Below are positions 13,975 through 20,439 of a DNA stretch of 20,439 bases, one piece after another. The translations under genes and the position numbers were made by a program. Under the pieces are notes generated by a model, which ran no database searches, was not told the origin of the DNA, and worked only from the letters and a program-made list of their open reading frames with translations. Origin of the DNA: Hylemonella sp. UBA6679 (GTDB taxonomy: Bacteria > Pseudomonadota > Gammaproteobacteria > Burkholderiales > Burkholderiaceae_C); the NCBI GenBank assembly GCA_002454975.1, contig DKJZ01000082.1, forward strand, positions 1 to 20,439, given 5' to 3'. Each line of letters starts with the position of its first letter. Positions within the stretch are counted from its first letter, which is position 1.

Positions 13975-15628
13975 ACAAGCTTTGCAGGCGCTCCAGGTGC
14001 GCCAGCAAGGAGCGTTTGGCCACCGGCCAGACGCGCTCGGGCACATCGTCGTAGGCCAGGGCCAACCAGTCATCGATGGTGCCTTGCGGGTGCGCCTGCA
14101 TCACGCCCATGATCTTGGCTTCGCGTTTGATGCGGTGGGCTTTGAGGTGCGCGATTTGCGCAGGCGCGTTGCCCAGCACGTAGCCGTGCGCTGGCAAGAT
14201 GAACGCGATGTGGTGATCCGCACACACCTGAGACAAAACATCGAGCGACTCGAGGTACTGCGTCATGTTGCCGTCGGGCGGGTCAATCACGGTGGTGCTG
14301 CCGTTCAAAATGTGGTCACCCGAGAACAGCAAACCGTCTTCCAGCAAAGCCAGGCACACATGGTTGGCCGCGTGGCCAGGCGTGTGCACCGCCAAGAGCG
14401 TGTGGGTGGTTGTGCCTTGCGGACCAACGTGTGAGAGTGTGAAGCGCTCTGCATGTGCGAGCGTTTTATCGGGCGTGAAATGGCTGTTGGGTCGCGCCGT
14501 GGGCAGTGATTTGAGGCCGTAAATCGCCGGCACGCCATGCGGCGCACCGCGCGCCAGGCACAGCGCCTGCAAGGGGCGCGCGCCAGGCGAGTGGTCGGCG
14601 TGCGAGTGGGTGCAAATGATGGCGCGAATATCGCCCCCGCAGGCACGCCACAAACGCTCTTGGTGGGCTGTGTCTTCGGGGCCTGGGTCGATCACCACAA
14701 AGCCGGTTTGCGCATCGCCCACGATGTAGCTGTTGGTGCCTGGCCCGGTCATGAAGCTGGGGTTGCCGCAGGTCAGGCGCGCCACGTTGTTCAGCAGCTG
14801 GCGAGGGGTTTCGTTCTCCCAATCCAGGTGGTGCAGCAGCTGCCCGTCGGGACAAACCAGGGCCAGCTCGCCAAACGGCGCATCGGTTTCCATGTACCGC
14901 ACCTCGCGCCCAGCCAGATAGCCCCCGCGCGGGCAACTGGTCCACAGCGGCTCCTCGGTGGCGGCGCAGGCGTCCAGCACGTCTTGCACCGTGGCCCAGG
15001 CCTGCATGCGCTCGAGCGTGCGGATGGTGGGGAAGATGATGAAAAAGTCGCCGGCTTTGTGGCGCGACAGGGCATCGGCTGGTCGCACCCATACCGGGTC
15101 GAACTGCTCGCTCTCATCGGCCACCGGGGTTTGGCCCTCGGGCATGCGTGCCACCAAAAACGGCACCTCAAAGCGGCGTGGCAAATCGCGGTCGGTGGTC
15201 CAGTGGGCCAGCACAAACACCTCGTCGGCGCACAAGGTCAAGCCACGGGCTTGGCATTGCGCGGTGAACGGTGCTTTGCGGTCAAGTTGTGCAATGTCTG
15301 AGGCGTCCACCGCCGAGCCGTCAGCGCGCCTGGCCAGCAAGACGCCGAGCTCTTCAAAGCTCTCGCGGATGGCGGCAATCGACTCGGTCAGGTGCGCATC
15401 GCTCTGACCGGGCCGGCGCCTTGCTTGGGCGTGCGACTGCGCATCGAGCGCGTCCACCCCGCCGCCGGGAAACACATAAGCGCCTGGCGCAAAGCTGGCG
15501 CTCAAAGAGCGGCGTGTCATGAGCACTTCGAGGCCTTGGGGTCCGTCGCGCAACAAAAGCACGGTGGCCGCAGGCTTGGCTTCTACGTAGTCTCGCGAGG
15601 GGTGAAGTTGTTGATTCGGTCTTACCAT
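13973..15628 (-). CDS. Nudix hydrolase - metallo-beta-lactamase - winged-helix fusion
   Basis: This 551-residue protein joins two hydrolases. Residues about 17-240 are a Nudix domain of the NUDT19-like kind: YVFPGGG with GGG at 55-57, then, after an insertion, RESFEELGV (88-96) carrying the metal-binding glutamates. Residues about 270-490 are a metallo-beta-lactamase domain with THSHADHS (His341, His343, Asp345, His346), HTPGHAANHV and FSGDHIL, as in LACTB2-like proteins. The last 50 residues look like the winged-helix tail that follows such domains. Nudix enzymes of this type cleave nucleoside-diphosphate-linked compounds such as CoA; the substrate here is unknown. ATG 15628 is taken as start because MVRPNQQL leads into the Nudix fold; the frame is open 15 codons further. 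The gene is divergent from the Bug receptor (72 bases) and its stop overlaps the rnpB 3' end. Confidence 0.88.
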   Translation of the reverse strand: MVRPNQQLHPSRDYVEAKPAATVLLLRDGPQGLEVLMTRRSLSASFAPGAYVFPGGGVDALDAQSHAQARRRPGQSDAHLTESIAAIRESFEELGVLLARRADGSAVDASDIAQLDRKAPFTAQCQARGLTLCADEVFVLAHWTTDRDLPRRFEVPFLVARMPEGQTPVADESEQFDPVWVRPADALSRHKAGDFFIIFPTIRTLERMQAWATVQDVLDACAATEEPLWTSCPRGGYLAGREVRYMETDAPFGELALVCPDGQLLHHLDWENETPRQLLNNVARLTCGNPSFMTGPGTNSYIVGDAQTGFVVIDPGPEDTAHQERLWRACGGDIRAIICTHSHADHSPGARPLQALCLARGAPHGVPAIYGLKSLPTARPNSHFTPDKTLAHAERFTLSHVGPQGTTTHTLLAVHTPGHAANHVCLALLEDGLLFSGDHILNGSTTVIDPPDGNMTQYLESLDVLSQVCADHHIAFILPAHGYVLGNAPAQIAHLKAHRIKREAKIMGVMQAHPQGTIDDWLALAYDDVPERVWPVAKRSLLAHLERLQSL

Positions 15629-15700
15629 GGCTTCATTCTGCCCTGATTTGGCGCGCCCACAGCGCCCTGCCAACCAGGGTTTTCACCCCTAGGAGTTCTC

Positions 15701-16675
15701 ATGTCCATCCTTCGCCGCAGCCTCATGCTGACCACCGCCTGCCTGGCCCTGGCCACCCCCTGGAGTGCCATGGCCCAAGCCTGGCCCAGCAAACAGCCCA
15801 TCAAGTTTGTGGCGGTGTTCCCGCCCGGCGGTTCGGTTGACCAGGTCTCGCGCATCTTGGCGCAGCCCTTGGCCCAGCAGCTCGGCCAAAACGTGGTGGT
15901 GGAGAACAAAGGCGGAGCTTCGGGGTCGATTGGCACGGCACAGGTGGCCGCGTCTGCCCCAGACGGTTACACCTTCGCGGTGGTGTTCGACACGCACGGT
16001 GTGAACCCCTCGCTCATCCCCAACATGCCTTTTGACACCAAAAAAGACCTGGTGCCCGTGATTTTGATTGGCACCTCGCCCATGGTCTTGGCCACGCATG
16101 TGGGCTCTGAGTACAAAACCTTTGCCGACGTGGTGGCGGCTGCCAAGGCCAAGAAAAACGTGAGCTACGGCTCGATTGGCTCGGGCAGCTTGGGCCACGT
16201 GGCCATGACGCTGCTGGGACGCAGCGGCGGCTTGGACTGGCTGCACGTGCCCTACAAAGGCGGCGGCCCCTTGATGAACGACGCGGTTGCCGGCCACGTG
16301 CCCATGTCGATTGGCTCGGTGTTTGTCACCAAGCCCCACATTGACTCCAAGCGCATGCGCCCACTGGTGGTGACCACCTCCAAGCGTTCGCCCGACCTGC
16401 CCGATGTGCCCACCGTGGCTGAAAGCGGCTTTCCAGGTTTTGAAGCGCCTGCTTGGTGGGCTGTCTTGGCCCCAGCCAAAACCCCACCTGAGGTGGTCAA
16501 GCGCATGAACGAGGAAATCAACAAAGCCCTCAAGCAAGCCGATGTGGCCAAAAAGCTTGACCTGCAAGGCATTGACATCACCGGCGGCACGCCTGAGACC
16601 GCACGCACCTTCATCGACAAGCAAATCGACACCTGGGCGCAGGTGGTGCGCGACAACAACATCAAACCCGATTGA
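15701..16675 (+). CDS. Bug-family (TctC) periplasmic substrate-binding protein
   Basis: This 324-residue secreted receptor belongs to the tripartite tricarboxylate receptor family, greatly expanded in Burkholderiales. It has a clear signal peptide: RR at 5-6, a hydrophobic stretch at 8-20, and a likely cleavage after AMA (residues 23-25), leaving QAWPSKQPIKF. Family marks are VVFPPGGSVDQVSR-type sequence near residue 38, the VVVENKGGASGSIG block with the loop that contacts ligand carboxylates, APDGYTF, and PYKGGGPLMNDAVAGHV. The start is firm: AGGAG five bases upstream of ATG 15701. No TctA/TctB membrane genes are nearby, so it is one of the many orphan Bug receptors; ligand unknown, probably a carboxylate. 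It is divergent from the Nudix/MBL gene and is followed by a hairpin. Confidence 0.93.
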   Translation: MSILRRSLMLTTACLALATPWSAMAQAWPSKQPIKFVAVFPPGGSVDQVSRILAQPLAQQLGQNVVVENKGGASGSIGTAQVAASAPDGYTFAVVFDTHGVNPSLIPNMPFDTKKDLVPVILIGTSPMVLATHVGSEYKTFADVVAAAKAKKNVSYGSIGSGSLGHVAMTLLGRSGGLDWLHVPYKGGGPLMNDAVAGHVPMSIGSVFVTKPHIDSKRMRPLVVTTSKRSPDLPDVPTVAESGFPGFEAPAWWAVLAPAKTPPEVVKRMNEEINKALKQADVAKKLDLQGIDITGGTPETARTFIDKQIDTWAQVVRDNNIKPD

Positions 16676-16677
16676 GC

Positions 16678-16698
16678 CGCGGCCCAGCTCGGGCCGCG
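16678..16698. terminator. Hairpin between two convergent genes, possible shared terminator
   Basis: CGCGGCCC pairs perfectly with GGGCCGCG around the loop AGCTC, three bases after the Bug receptor stop and 14 bases before the stop of the convergent gene. A short TTTT follows only 11 bases later on the + strand, so it is not a classic U-tailed terminator. Its position between convergent stops suggests a bidirectional role. Confidence 0.5.
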
Positions 16699-16711
16699 CT
16701 CAAGCAGGTTT

Positions 16712-17257
16712 TCAGGCCTCGGGTGTGATGCCCAGGGCCACCAAAAAGCGCGCCACCATGTTGTAGGTGGCAATGGCGCTGGTGAGCTCCACCAATTGGG
16801 TGGTGTCGAAGTGCTGGCGCAGGGCGTTGAAGACCTCGTCGCTCACTTTGACGTCCAGCGTCATTTGCGCTGCGTAGCGGATCACCAGGGCGTCAAGCGC
16901 GGTGAAGGCCGCATCGTTGGGCACGCTGCGCGGGTCGGCTTTGACAAACGCACCCAGCGCGTCGAGCTTGGCTTGTGTGCCGCCCGCTGCTACATAGTCG
17001 GGGGCGTGGTGGTGGTACTCGTAGTGCGCACCGGTCAAAAGCGCCACGGTACAAATGCCGAGTTCGCGCAGCTCGCGGCTGGTGGGCAGCTCGGTGCGCA
17101 CCGCTTTGAGGTACACGTTCCAGCCGCGCGCCACCGGCTCGCTCCACAGCAAGGCTTTGTCCAGGTTGATGAGGGCGCCACCGCGGCGCGCCAAGATGGC
17201 GTCGACCAGGTCTTGGGGCTGGGCTTTGAGTTCGGGGGTCCAATCGGGAATGCGCAT
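16712..17257 (-). CDS. Carboxymuconolactone decarboxylase family protein
   Basis: This 181-residue protein is of the carboxymuconolactone decarboxylase (CMD)/AhpD-like helical fold. The family segment is RELRELGICTVALLTGAHYEYHHHAPDYVAAG (residues about 60-92), followed by VIRYAAQMTLDVKVSDEVF and LTSAIATYNMVARFLVALGI. The CxxC pair of peroxidase-type AhpD is absent: only one Cys (in GICTVA) lies in that area, and the E/H-rich AHYEYHHHA takes the active-site position, as in CMD proteins of the non-redox kind. The true substrate is unknown, and no other protocatechuate-pathway genes are present. ATG 17257 is supported by GGAGA seven bases upstream and the family-like start MRIPDW; the open frame extends to 17428 over the divergent dapF start. 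It is divergent from dapF and convergent with the Bug gene. Confidence 0.82.
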   Translation of the reverse strand: MRIPDWTPELKAQPQDLVDAILARRGGALINLDKALLWSEPVARGWNVYLKAVRTELPTSRELRELGICTVALLTGAHYEYHHHAPDYVAAGGTQAKLDALGAFVKADPRSVPNDAAFTALDALVIRYAAQMTLDVKVSDEVFNALRQHFDTTQLVELTSAIATYNMVARFLVALGITPEA

Positions 17258-17378
17258 GGGGGTGTCTCCGTGAAGTTGCGTGTGAACAAGGCGGCCATGG
17301 CCGGCCGCTGGTGTCTGGGCCACAGCATAAGGGGGGCGGCTTGTCGGCCCGCACGTAGTTTCACGCATGAAATGCTCT

Positions 17379-17384
17379 GATAAT
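17379..17384 (+). promoter_or_regulatory. Candidate -10 box of dapF, leaderless position
   Basis: GATAAT (five of six to TATAAT) ends six bases before the dapF ATG at 17391, so transcription would begin at or next to the A of the start codon. There is no Shine-Dalgarno in the intervening CGGCCC, which fits a leaderless message. No good -35 box is visible. The rest of the 133-base gap between the divergent starts shows only a palindrome GGCCATGGCC at 17293-17302. Confidence 0.4.
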
Positions 17385-17390
17385 CGGCCC

Positions 17391-18353
17391 ATGCAAGTGA
17401 GCTTTACGAAAATGCAGGGCGCCGGCAACGACTTCGTGGTGCTGGACGAAACCCGTCAGCCGCTGGCCTTAAGCACCGCGCAGTACCGCTGGCTGGCCGA
17501 TCGCCATTTTGGTGTGGGGGCCGACCAGATCCTCACCGTGCGCCCCAGCCCAGCGCCAGGCATTGATTTTGAATACATCATCCACAACGCAGACGGCGCG
17601 CAGGTGGAGCAGTGCGGCAACGGCGCGCGCTGCTTTGCCCGCTTCGTGCGCGACCAGGGCCTGACCACCCAAGACCGCATCCGGGTGCAAACCATGAGCG
17701 GCATCATCGAGCCGCAGCTCACACCCGATGGCCGTGTGACGGTGGACATGGGCGCGCCCGTGTTTGAGCTGCCCCGCATTCCCTTTGACCCGCAAGGCGC
17801 CCAGCCTGTGAGCGTGGGTGCTTGGGAGCAATGGGCCTTGAATCCACCCCCAAGCCTTGCTGGTGTTGAGGGAGTCGCTCCTGTTTTGGTAGCGGCTGTG
17901 TCCATGGGCAACCCCCATGCGGTGCAGTTGGTGGACGATGTGGACCACGCCGCTGTGGCCGCGCAAGGCCCGTGGATCGAGCACCACCCCACCTTCCCTA
18001 AGCGGGTGAACGCGGGCTTTCTGCAAATCATCGACCGCCGCCATGTGAAGCTTCGTGTGTACGAGCGCGGCGCGGGCGAAACCCTGGCCTGCGGCACCGG
18101 TGCGTGCGCAGCGGTGGTGGCGGGCATACGCCTAGGCCTTTTGGACGCGCAAGTGGATGTACACACCCGCGGCGGTGTGCTCACCATCGCTTGGGACGGC
18201 GTGGCTGCCGGCAAGCTCAGTTTGCCTGTGCGCATGACGGGTCCGGCCACCACGGTGTTTCATGGCACGGTGGATGTGCCAGATGACCTGAGCAACTCCT
18301 CAGCAAACCAGGTCCCATTTTCGAAAAAATTCACAACAGACATCAACACATGA
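17391..18353 (+). CDS. dapF: Diaminopimelate epimerase
   Basis: This 320-residue enzyme converts LL- to meso-diaminopimelate for lysine and peptidoglycan synthesis, without a cofactor, using two cysteines. These are Cys75 in EQCGNGARCFARF and Cys234 in ETLACGTGACAA. The start MQVSFTKMQGAGNDFVVLD is the standard one; an ATG at 17367 would add eight residues and is rejected. The protein is longer than E. coli DapF (274). The catalytic cysteines are 159 residues apart instead of 144, because of an insertion near residues 145-165 (LNPPPSLAGVEGVAPVLVA) just before SMGNPHAV. The C-terminus also runs about 27 residues past the usual end (after VFHGTVDVP). Neither change touches a known active-site residue. 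The stop overlaps the ATG of the DUF484 gene, starting the conserved dapF-DUF484-xerC unit. Confidence 0.96.
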   Translation: MQVSFTKMQGAGNDFVVLDETRQPLALSTAQYRWLADRHFGVGADQILTVRPSPAPGIDFEYIIHNADGAQVEQCGNGARCFARFVRDQGLTTQDRIRVQTMSGIIEPQLTPDGRVTVDMGAPVFELPRIPFDPQGAQPVSVGAWEQWALNPPPSLAGVEGVAPVLVAAVSMGNPHAVQLVDDVDHAAVAAQGPWIEHHPTFPKRVNAGFLQIIDRRHVKLRVYERGAGETLACGTGACAAVVAGIRLGLLDAQVDVHTRGGVLTIAWDGVAAGKLSLPVRMTGPATTVFHGTVDVPDDLSNSSANQVPFSKKFTTDINT

Positions 18354-19024
18354 CCGCCTCCATTCCCCCCATCACTGAAGACGACATCGCCCACTACCTG
18401 AGCAACACGCCCGAGTTTTTCGAGCGCCATGCCGACTTGCTCGCCACGGTGCAGCTCACCAGCCCGATCAGCCGGCGCACCGTGAGCCTGCAAGAGCGCC
18501 AGGCCGAGATGCTGCGAGACAAGATCCGCATGCTGGAGATGCGCATCATGGAGATGATTCGCCACGGCAACGACAACCTCACGCTCTCCGACCGTTTGCT
18601 GCGCTGGTCGCGCGAGTTGCTCAGCTTGAGCGATTTGGCGGTGTTGCCTGGGCACATCGCCAGCTCTGTGCAGCAGCAGTTTTCGGTGCCGCAAGTCGCC
18701 CTCAAGCTGTGGGGGCTGAGCGACATTCATGCCGGCTTGCCTGAGCTGCAAGGCGTGAGCGACGAGGCCCGGTCTTACGCGCTGTCGGTGCAAGACCTGT
18801 ACTGCGGCGTGAACAACCAGTTTGAGGTGGTGCAGTGGCTCGCTGAGCCGGCACAGGCGGCTTCGGTGGCGCTGATCCCTTTGCGCGCGGCCCCTGGTCA
18901 AGAGGCATTTGGCATGTTGGTGCTGGCCTCACCCGATTCGCAGCGTTACACCAGCACCATGGGCACCGACTTTTTGCTCAGGCTGGCCGACATGGCCAGC
19001 GCCGCCTTGGCGCGCTTGCGCTGA
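18350..19024 (+). CDS. DUF484 family protein (YigA-like)
   Basis: This 224-residue protein is a DUF484 member, the family of E. coli YigA, encoded between dapF and xerC there as here. The N-terminal part is the signature: ITEDDIAHYLSNTPEFFERHADLLATVQL, then VSLQERQAEMLRDKIRMLEMRIMEMI, a probable coiled coil (about residues 45-72). The rest resembles a GAF-like regulatory domain with LIPLRAAPGQEAFGMLVLASPD and the ending MGTDFLLRLADMASAAL. Function is not established. The start overlaps the dapF stop (ATGA) with no ribosome site, so translation is probably coupled. The xerC start follows 16 bases after its stop. A GAF-like domain could sense a small molecule, but that is speculation. Confidence 0.93.
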   Translation: MTASIPPITEDDIAHYLSNTPEFFERHADLLATVQLTSPISRRTVSLQERQAEMLRDKIRMLEMRIMEMIRHGNDNLTLSDRLLRWSRELLSLSDLAVLPGHIASSVQQQFSVPQVALKLWGLSDIHAGLPELQGVSDEARSYALSVQDLYCGVNNQFEVVQWLAEPAQAASVALIPLRAAPGQEAFGMLVLASPDSQRYTSTMGTDFLLRLADMASAALARLR

Positions 19025-19040
19025 ACCCCTGAACCCTGAC

Positions 19041-19979
19041 ATGGCCAGCGACGACGCCACCCTGGTTCAGCGTTACCTGGACCATGTGCGTTTTGACAAA
19101 CGGCTGGCACAGCGCACCCAGATTCTCTACACCGAAGACCTGAAAAAACTCCAGCAGCACGCCCAAGACGCTGGCACAAGCCTGCTGGCCGTGGAGCCGC
19201 ACCACATCCGTCGCTGGGTGGCGCAGATGCACAGCGGCGGGCGCAGCCCACGTGGCATGGCGCTGATTTTGTCGGGCTGGCGGGGCTTCTACACCTGGCT
19301 GGGTAAAGAGGGGCTGATCAGCAGCAACCCCGTGTTGGGCGTGCGTGCGCCCAAAGCGCCCAAGCCCTTGCCCAAAGCCCTGAGCGTGGACGAAGCGGTG
19401 CAGCTCGCAGACTTCCACAGCGACACCGACCCGGCTTGGGTCGAGGCACGCGACAGCGCGATTGTGGAACTGCTTTACGGCAGCGGTTTGCGTGTGGGCG
19501 AGCTCACGGGGCTCGATGTGCAGGCCAGTGCCCAGGCCCTGGGTTGGGTGGATGCGTCTGAGGCGCAAGCCCATGTGCTGGGTAAGGGCAGCAAGCGGCG
19601 CAGCGTGCCCGTGGGCACCCAGGCGCTGGCGGCCTTGCGCGCTTGGCTGGCCCTGCGGCCGCTGGTCATGCACAAGCACCCCGATGAAATGGCCTTGTTT
19701 GTGACTTCGCGCGGCCAGCGGCTCTCAGCCCGGTCCATTCAGCAGCGTTTGCGTCGGCGCAGCCAGCTCGCTGGGCTGAACGCACCGGTGCACCCGCACA
19801 TGTTGCGCCACTCGTTTGCCAGCCATGTCTTGCAGTCCAGTGGGGATTTGCGTGGGGTGCAAGAGCTGCTGGGCCACGCCAACATCAGCACCACCCAGGT
19901 GTACACGCGCTTGGATTTTCAGCACCTGGCCAAGGTCTACGACGCGGCCCACCCCAGAGCACACAAGCCCAAGACCTGA
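19041..19979 (+). CDS. xerC: Tyrosine recombinase XerC
   Basis: This 312-residue site-specific recombinase acts with XerD at the dif site to resolve chromosome dimers. The N-terminal SAM-like DNA-binding domain covers about residues 8-95 (VQRYLDHVRFDKRLAQRTQ start). The catalytic set is complete: Arg151 in YGSGLRVGEL, Lys182 in VLGKGSKRRSVP, His253 and Arg256 in HPHMLRHSFASH, His279 in LGHANISTTQ, and the nucleophile Tyr288 in QVYTRLDFQHLAKVYDAAHP. The Arg-Lys spacing is about seven residues longer than in E. coli XerC, in a loop around ASAQALGWVDASEAQ. ATG 19041 is chosen because it gives the family N-terminus; the frame is open further up inside the DUF484 gene but without similarity. The dapF-DUF484-xerC order argues for XerC, not XerD or an integrase. 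No dif-like site is seen in the window. Confidence 0.95.
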   Translation: MASDDATLVQRYLDHVRFDKRLAQRTQILYTEDLKKLQQHAQDAGTSLLAVEPHHIRRWVAQMHSGGRSPRGMALILSGWRGFYTWLGKEGLISSNPVLGVRAPKAPKPLPKALSVDEAVQLADFHSDTDPAWVEARDSAIVELLYGSGLRVGELTGLDVQASAQALGWVDASEAQAHVLGKGSKRRSVPVGTQALAALRAWLALRPLVMHKHPDEMALFVTSRGQRLSARSIQQRLRRRSQLAGLNAPVHPHMLRHSFASHVLQSSGDLRGVQELLGHANISTTQVYTRLDFQHLAKVYDAAHPRAHKPKT

Positions 19980-20024
19980 TGCCAGGGCTTGCGCTTGCAG
20001 CGTTTCAGATGGCGTGACGGGCGG

Positions 20025-20439
20025 TCAGAAAGATTCCCAGTCGTCGTTGTCCACCTTGGAGGCTTTGGGGGCTGGTTTGAGGGCCGGCTTGTCCATCGAC
20101 TTGTAAGACTGCGCTGCGGGCTTGGCAGCTTTGGGGGCGCTGTAGCTGCCTGTGTTCAAGCTGGTCTTCACGCTGGCTTGCACGGCTGTACCGGCCGCCC
20201 CACCTTGCCCAAGCTTGAACACCGCCACAGCCTGCACCAACTCCTGGGCCTGCGAGCGCAAGCTCGAGGCCGCTGCTGACATCTCTTCAACCAGCGCTGC
20301 GTTTTGCTGCGTGGCCTGGTCCATCTGCGTGACCGCCTCACCCACCTGACTCACACCTGCGCTTTGCTCAGCGCTGGCCGCGCTGATCTCACCCATGATG
20401 TCAGCCACGCGGCGAATCGAATTGACAATCTCCTCCATG
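20025..20439 (-). CDS. Methyl-accepting chemotaxis protein, C-terminal end (partial)
   Basis: This is the last 137 residues of a chemoreceptor whose N-terminal sensor, membrane part and most of the signalling domain lie beyond the window. The visible helix IMGEISAASAEQSAGVSQVGEAVTQMDQATQQNAALVEEMSAAASSL is the C-terminal arm of the cytoplasmic hairpin, including the adaptation-site region (glutamate/glutamine-rich heptads). A flexible Ala/Lys/Pro-rich linker of about 55 residues follows. The protein ends in DDWESF, which fits the xWxxF pattern of the C-terminal pentapeptide (NWETF in Tar/Tsr) that tethers CheR and CheB. Hence this is probably a receptor able to bind the adaptation enzymes directly. 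It converges on xerC with 45 bases between the stops. The ligand cannot be guessed. Confidence 0.92.
   Translation of the reverse strand, partial: MEEIVNSIRRVADIMGEISAASAEQSAGVSQVGEAVTQMDQATQQNAALVEEMSAAASSLRSQAQELVQAVAVFKLGQGGAAGTAVQASVKTSLNTGSYSAPKAAKPAAQSYKSMDKPALKPAPKASKVDNDDWESF

Noticed and set aside
16712..17257. PcaC-type aromatic degradation role for the CMD-family gene
   Set aside because: No other protocatechuate or catechol pathway genes are in the window, and the family includes many members with other functions.
17293..17302. Palindrome GGCCATGGCC between the CMD gene and dapF
   Set aside because: Ten-base GC palindromes are expected by chance in such DNA; no second copy or link to a promoter is seen.
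18909..19040. 44-residue upstream extension of XerC inside the DUF484 gene
   Set aside because: Trp/Pro-rich shadow sequence without similarity to recombinases; ATG 19041 gives the normal N-terminus.
1..20439. CRISPR array, insertion sequence, prophage, tRNA or dif site
   Set aside because: None of the required signatures (regular repeat-spacer pattern, transposase with inverted repeats, phage genes, tRNA cloverleaf, dif-like 28-mer) was found on reading both strands.

Overview
The window is a GC-rich, almost fully coding chromosomal segment. It most resembles a betaproteobacterium of the order Burkholderiales, probably Comamonadaceae. The basis for this is the RNase P RNA (conserved core block GAGGAACGTCC), the periplasmic Bug/TctC receptor, the DUF3025 protein, the dapF-DUF484-xerC order and the overall codon style. 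The genus cannot be fixed from sequence alone. There is no prophage, transposon, CRISPR array or obvious foreign island; this is a core-genome stretch.

Layout. (1) 1-3912: a beta-oxidation operon on the + strand: the tail of an acyl-CoA dehydrogenase, a FadN-type 3-hydroxyacyl-CoA dehydrogenase/enoyl-CoA hydratase fusion, and a FadA-type thiolase. This is the same enzyme set as the Bacillus fadNAE group. (2) 3913-4071: an intergenic region carrying seven degenerate 13-bp tandem repeats. (3) 4072-6615: a lipid-CoA cluster with a TesB-like double-hotdog thioesterase, an enoyl-CoA isomerase-type crotonase, a PaaI-like thioesterase and, convergent, a YciA-like thioesterase. (4) 6650-8530: an Atm1/ABCB-type ABC exporter, divergent from yciA. 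(5) 8578-10472: pyrC (dihydroorotase) overlapped by a DUF3025 gene. (6) 10571-11489: htpX with a candidate promoter and a clear intrinsic terminator. (7) 11592-13574 (-): a COG2509-type FAD-dependent protein. (8) 13651-13974 (+): rnpB. (9) 13973-15628 (-): a Nudix + metallo-beta-lactamase + winged-helix fusion. (10) 15701-16675: a Bug-family periplasmic binding protein, divergent from it. (11) 16712-17257 (-): a carboxymuconolactone-decarboxylase-family protein. (12) 17391-19979: dapF-DUF484-xerC, the same order as E. coli dapF-yigA-xerC. (13) 20025-20439 (-): the C-terminal end of a chemotaxis receptor.

How the genes work together. The first 6.6 kb supply every step of one beta-oxidation round (dehydrogenation, hydration, second oxidation, thiolysis). 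They add an apparent delta3,delta2-enoyl-CoA isomerase for unsaturated chains and three different acyl-CoA thioesterases that could release dead-end acyl groups and recycle CoA. The remainder is mainly housekeeping: pyrimidine synthesis, membrane protein quality control, tRNA maturation, lysine/peptidoglycan precursor synthesis and chromosome dimer resolution.

I did not find a clearly new biological system. The most useful leads are: an isomerase signature in a gene that would usually be labelled hydratase, paired with a thioesterase; in-frame repeat-like insertions in dapF and the DUF3025 gene; two short-period tandem repeats in intergenic DNA, one of which runs into a stop codon; a possible leaderless dapF transcript; and rnpB ending on top of a convergent stop codon.
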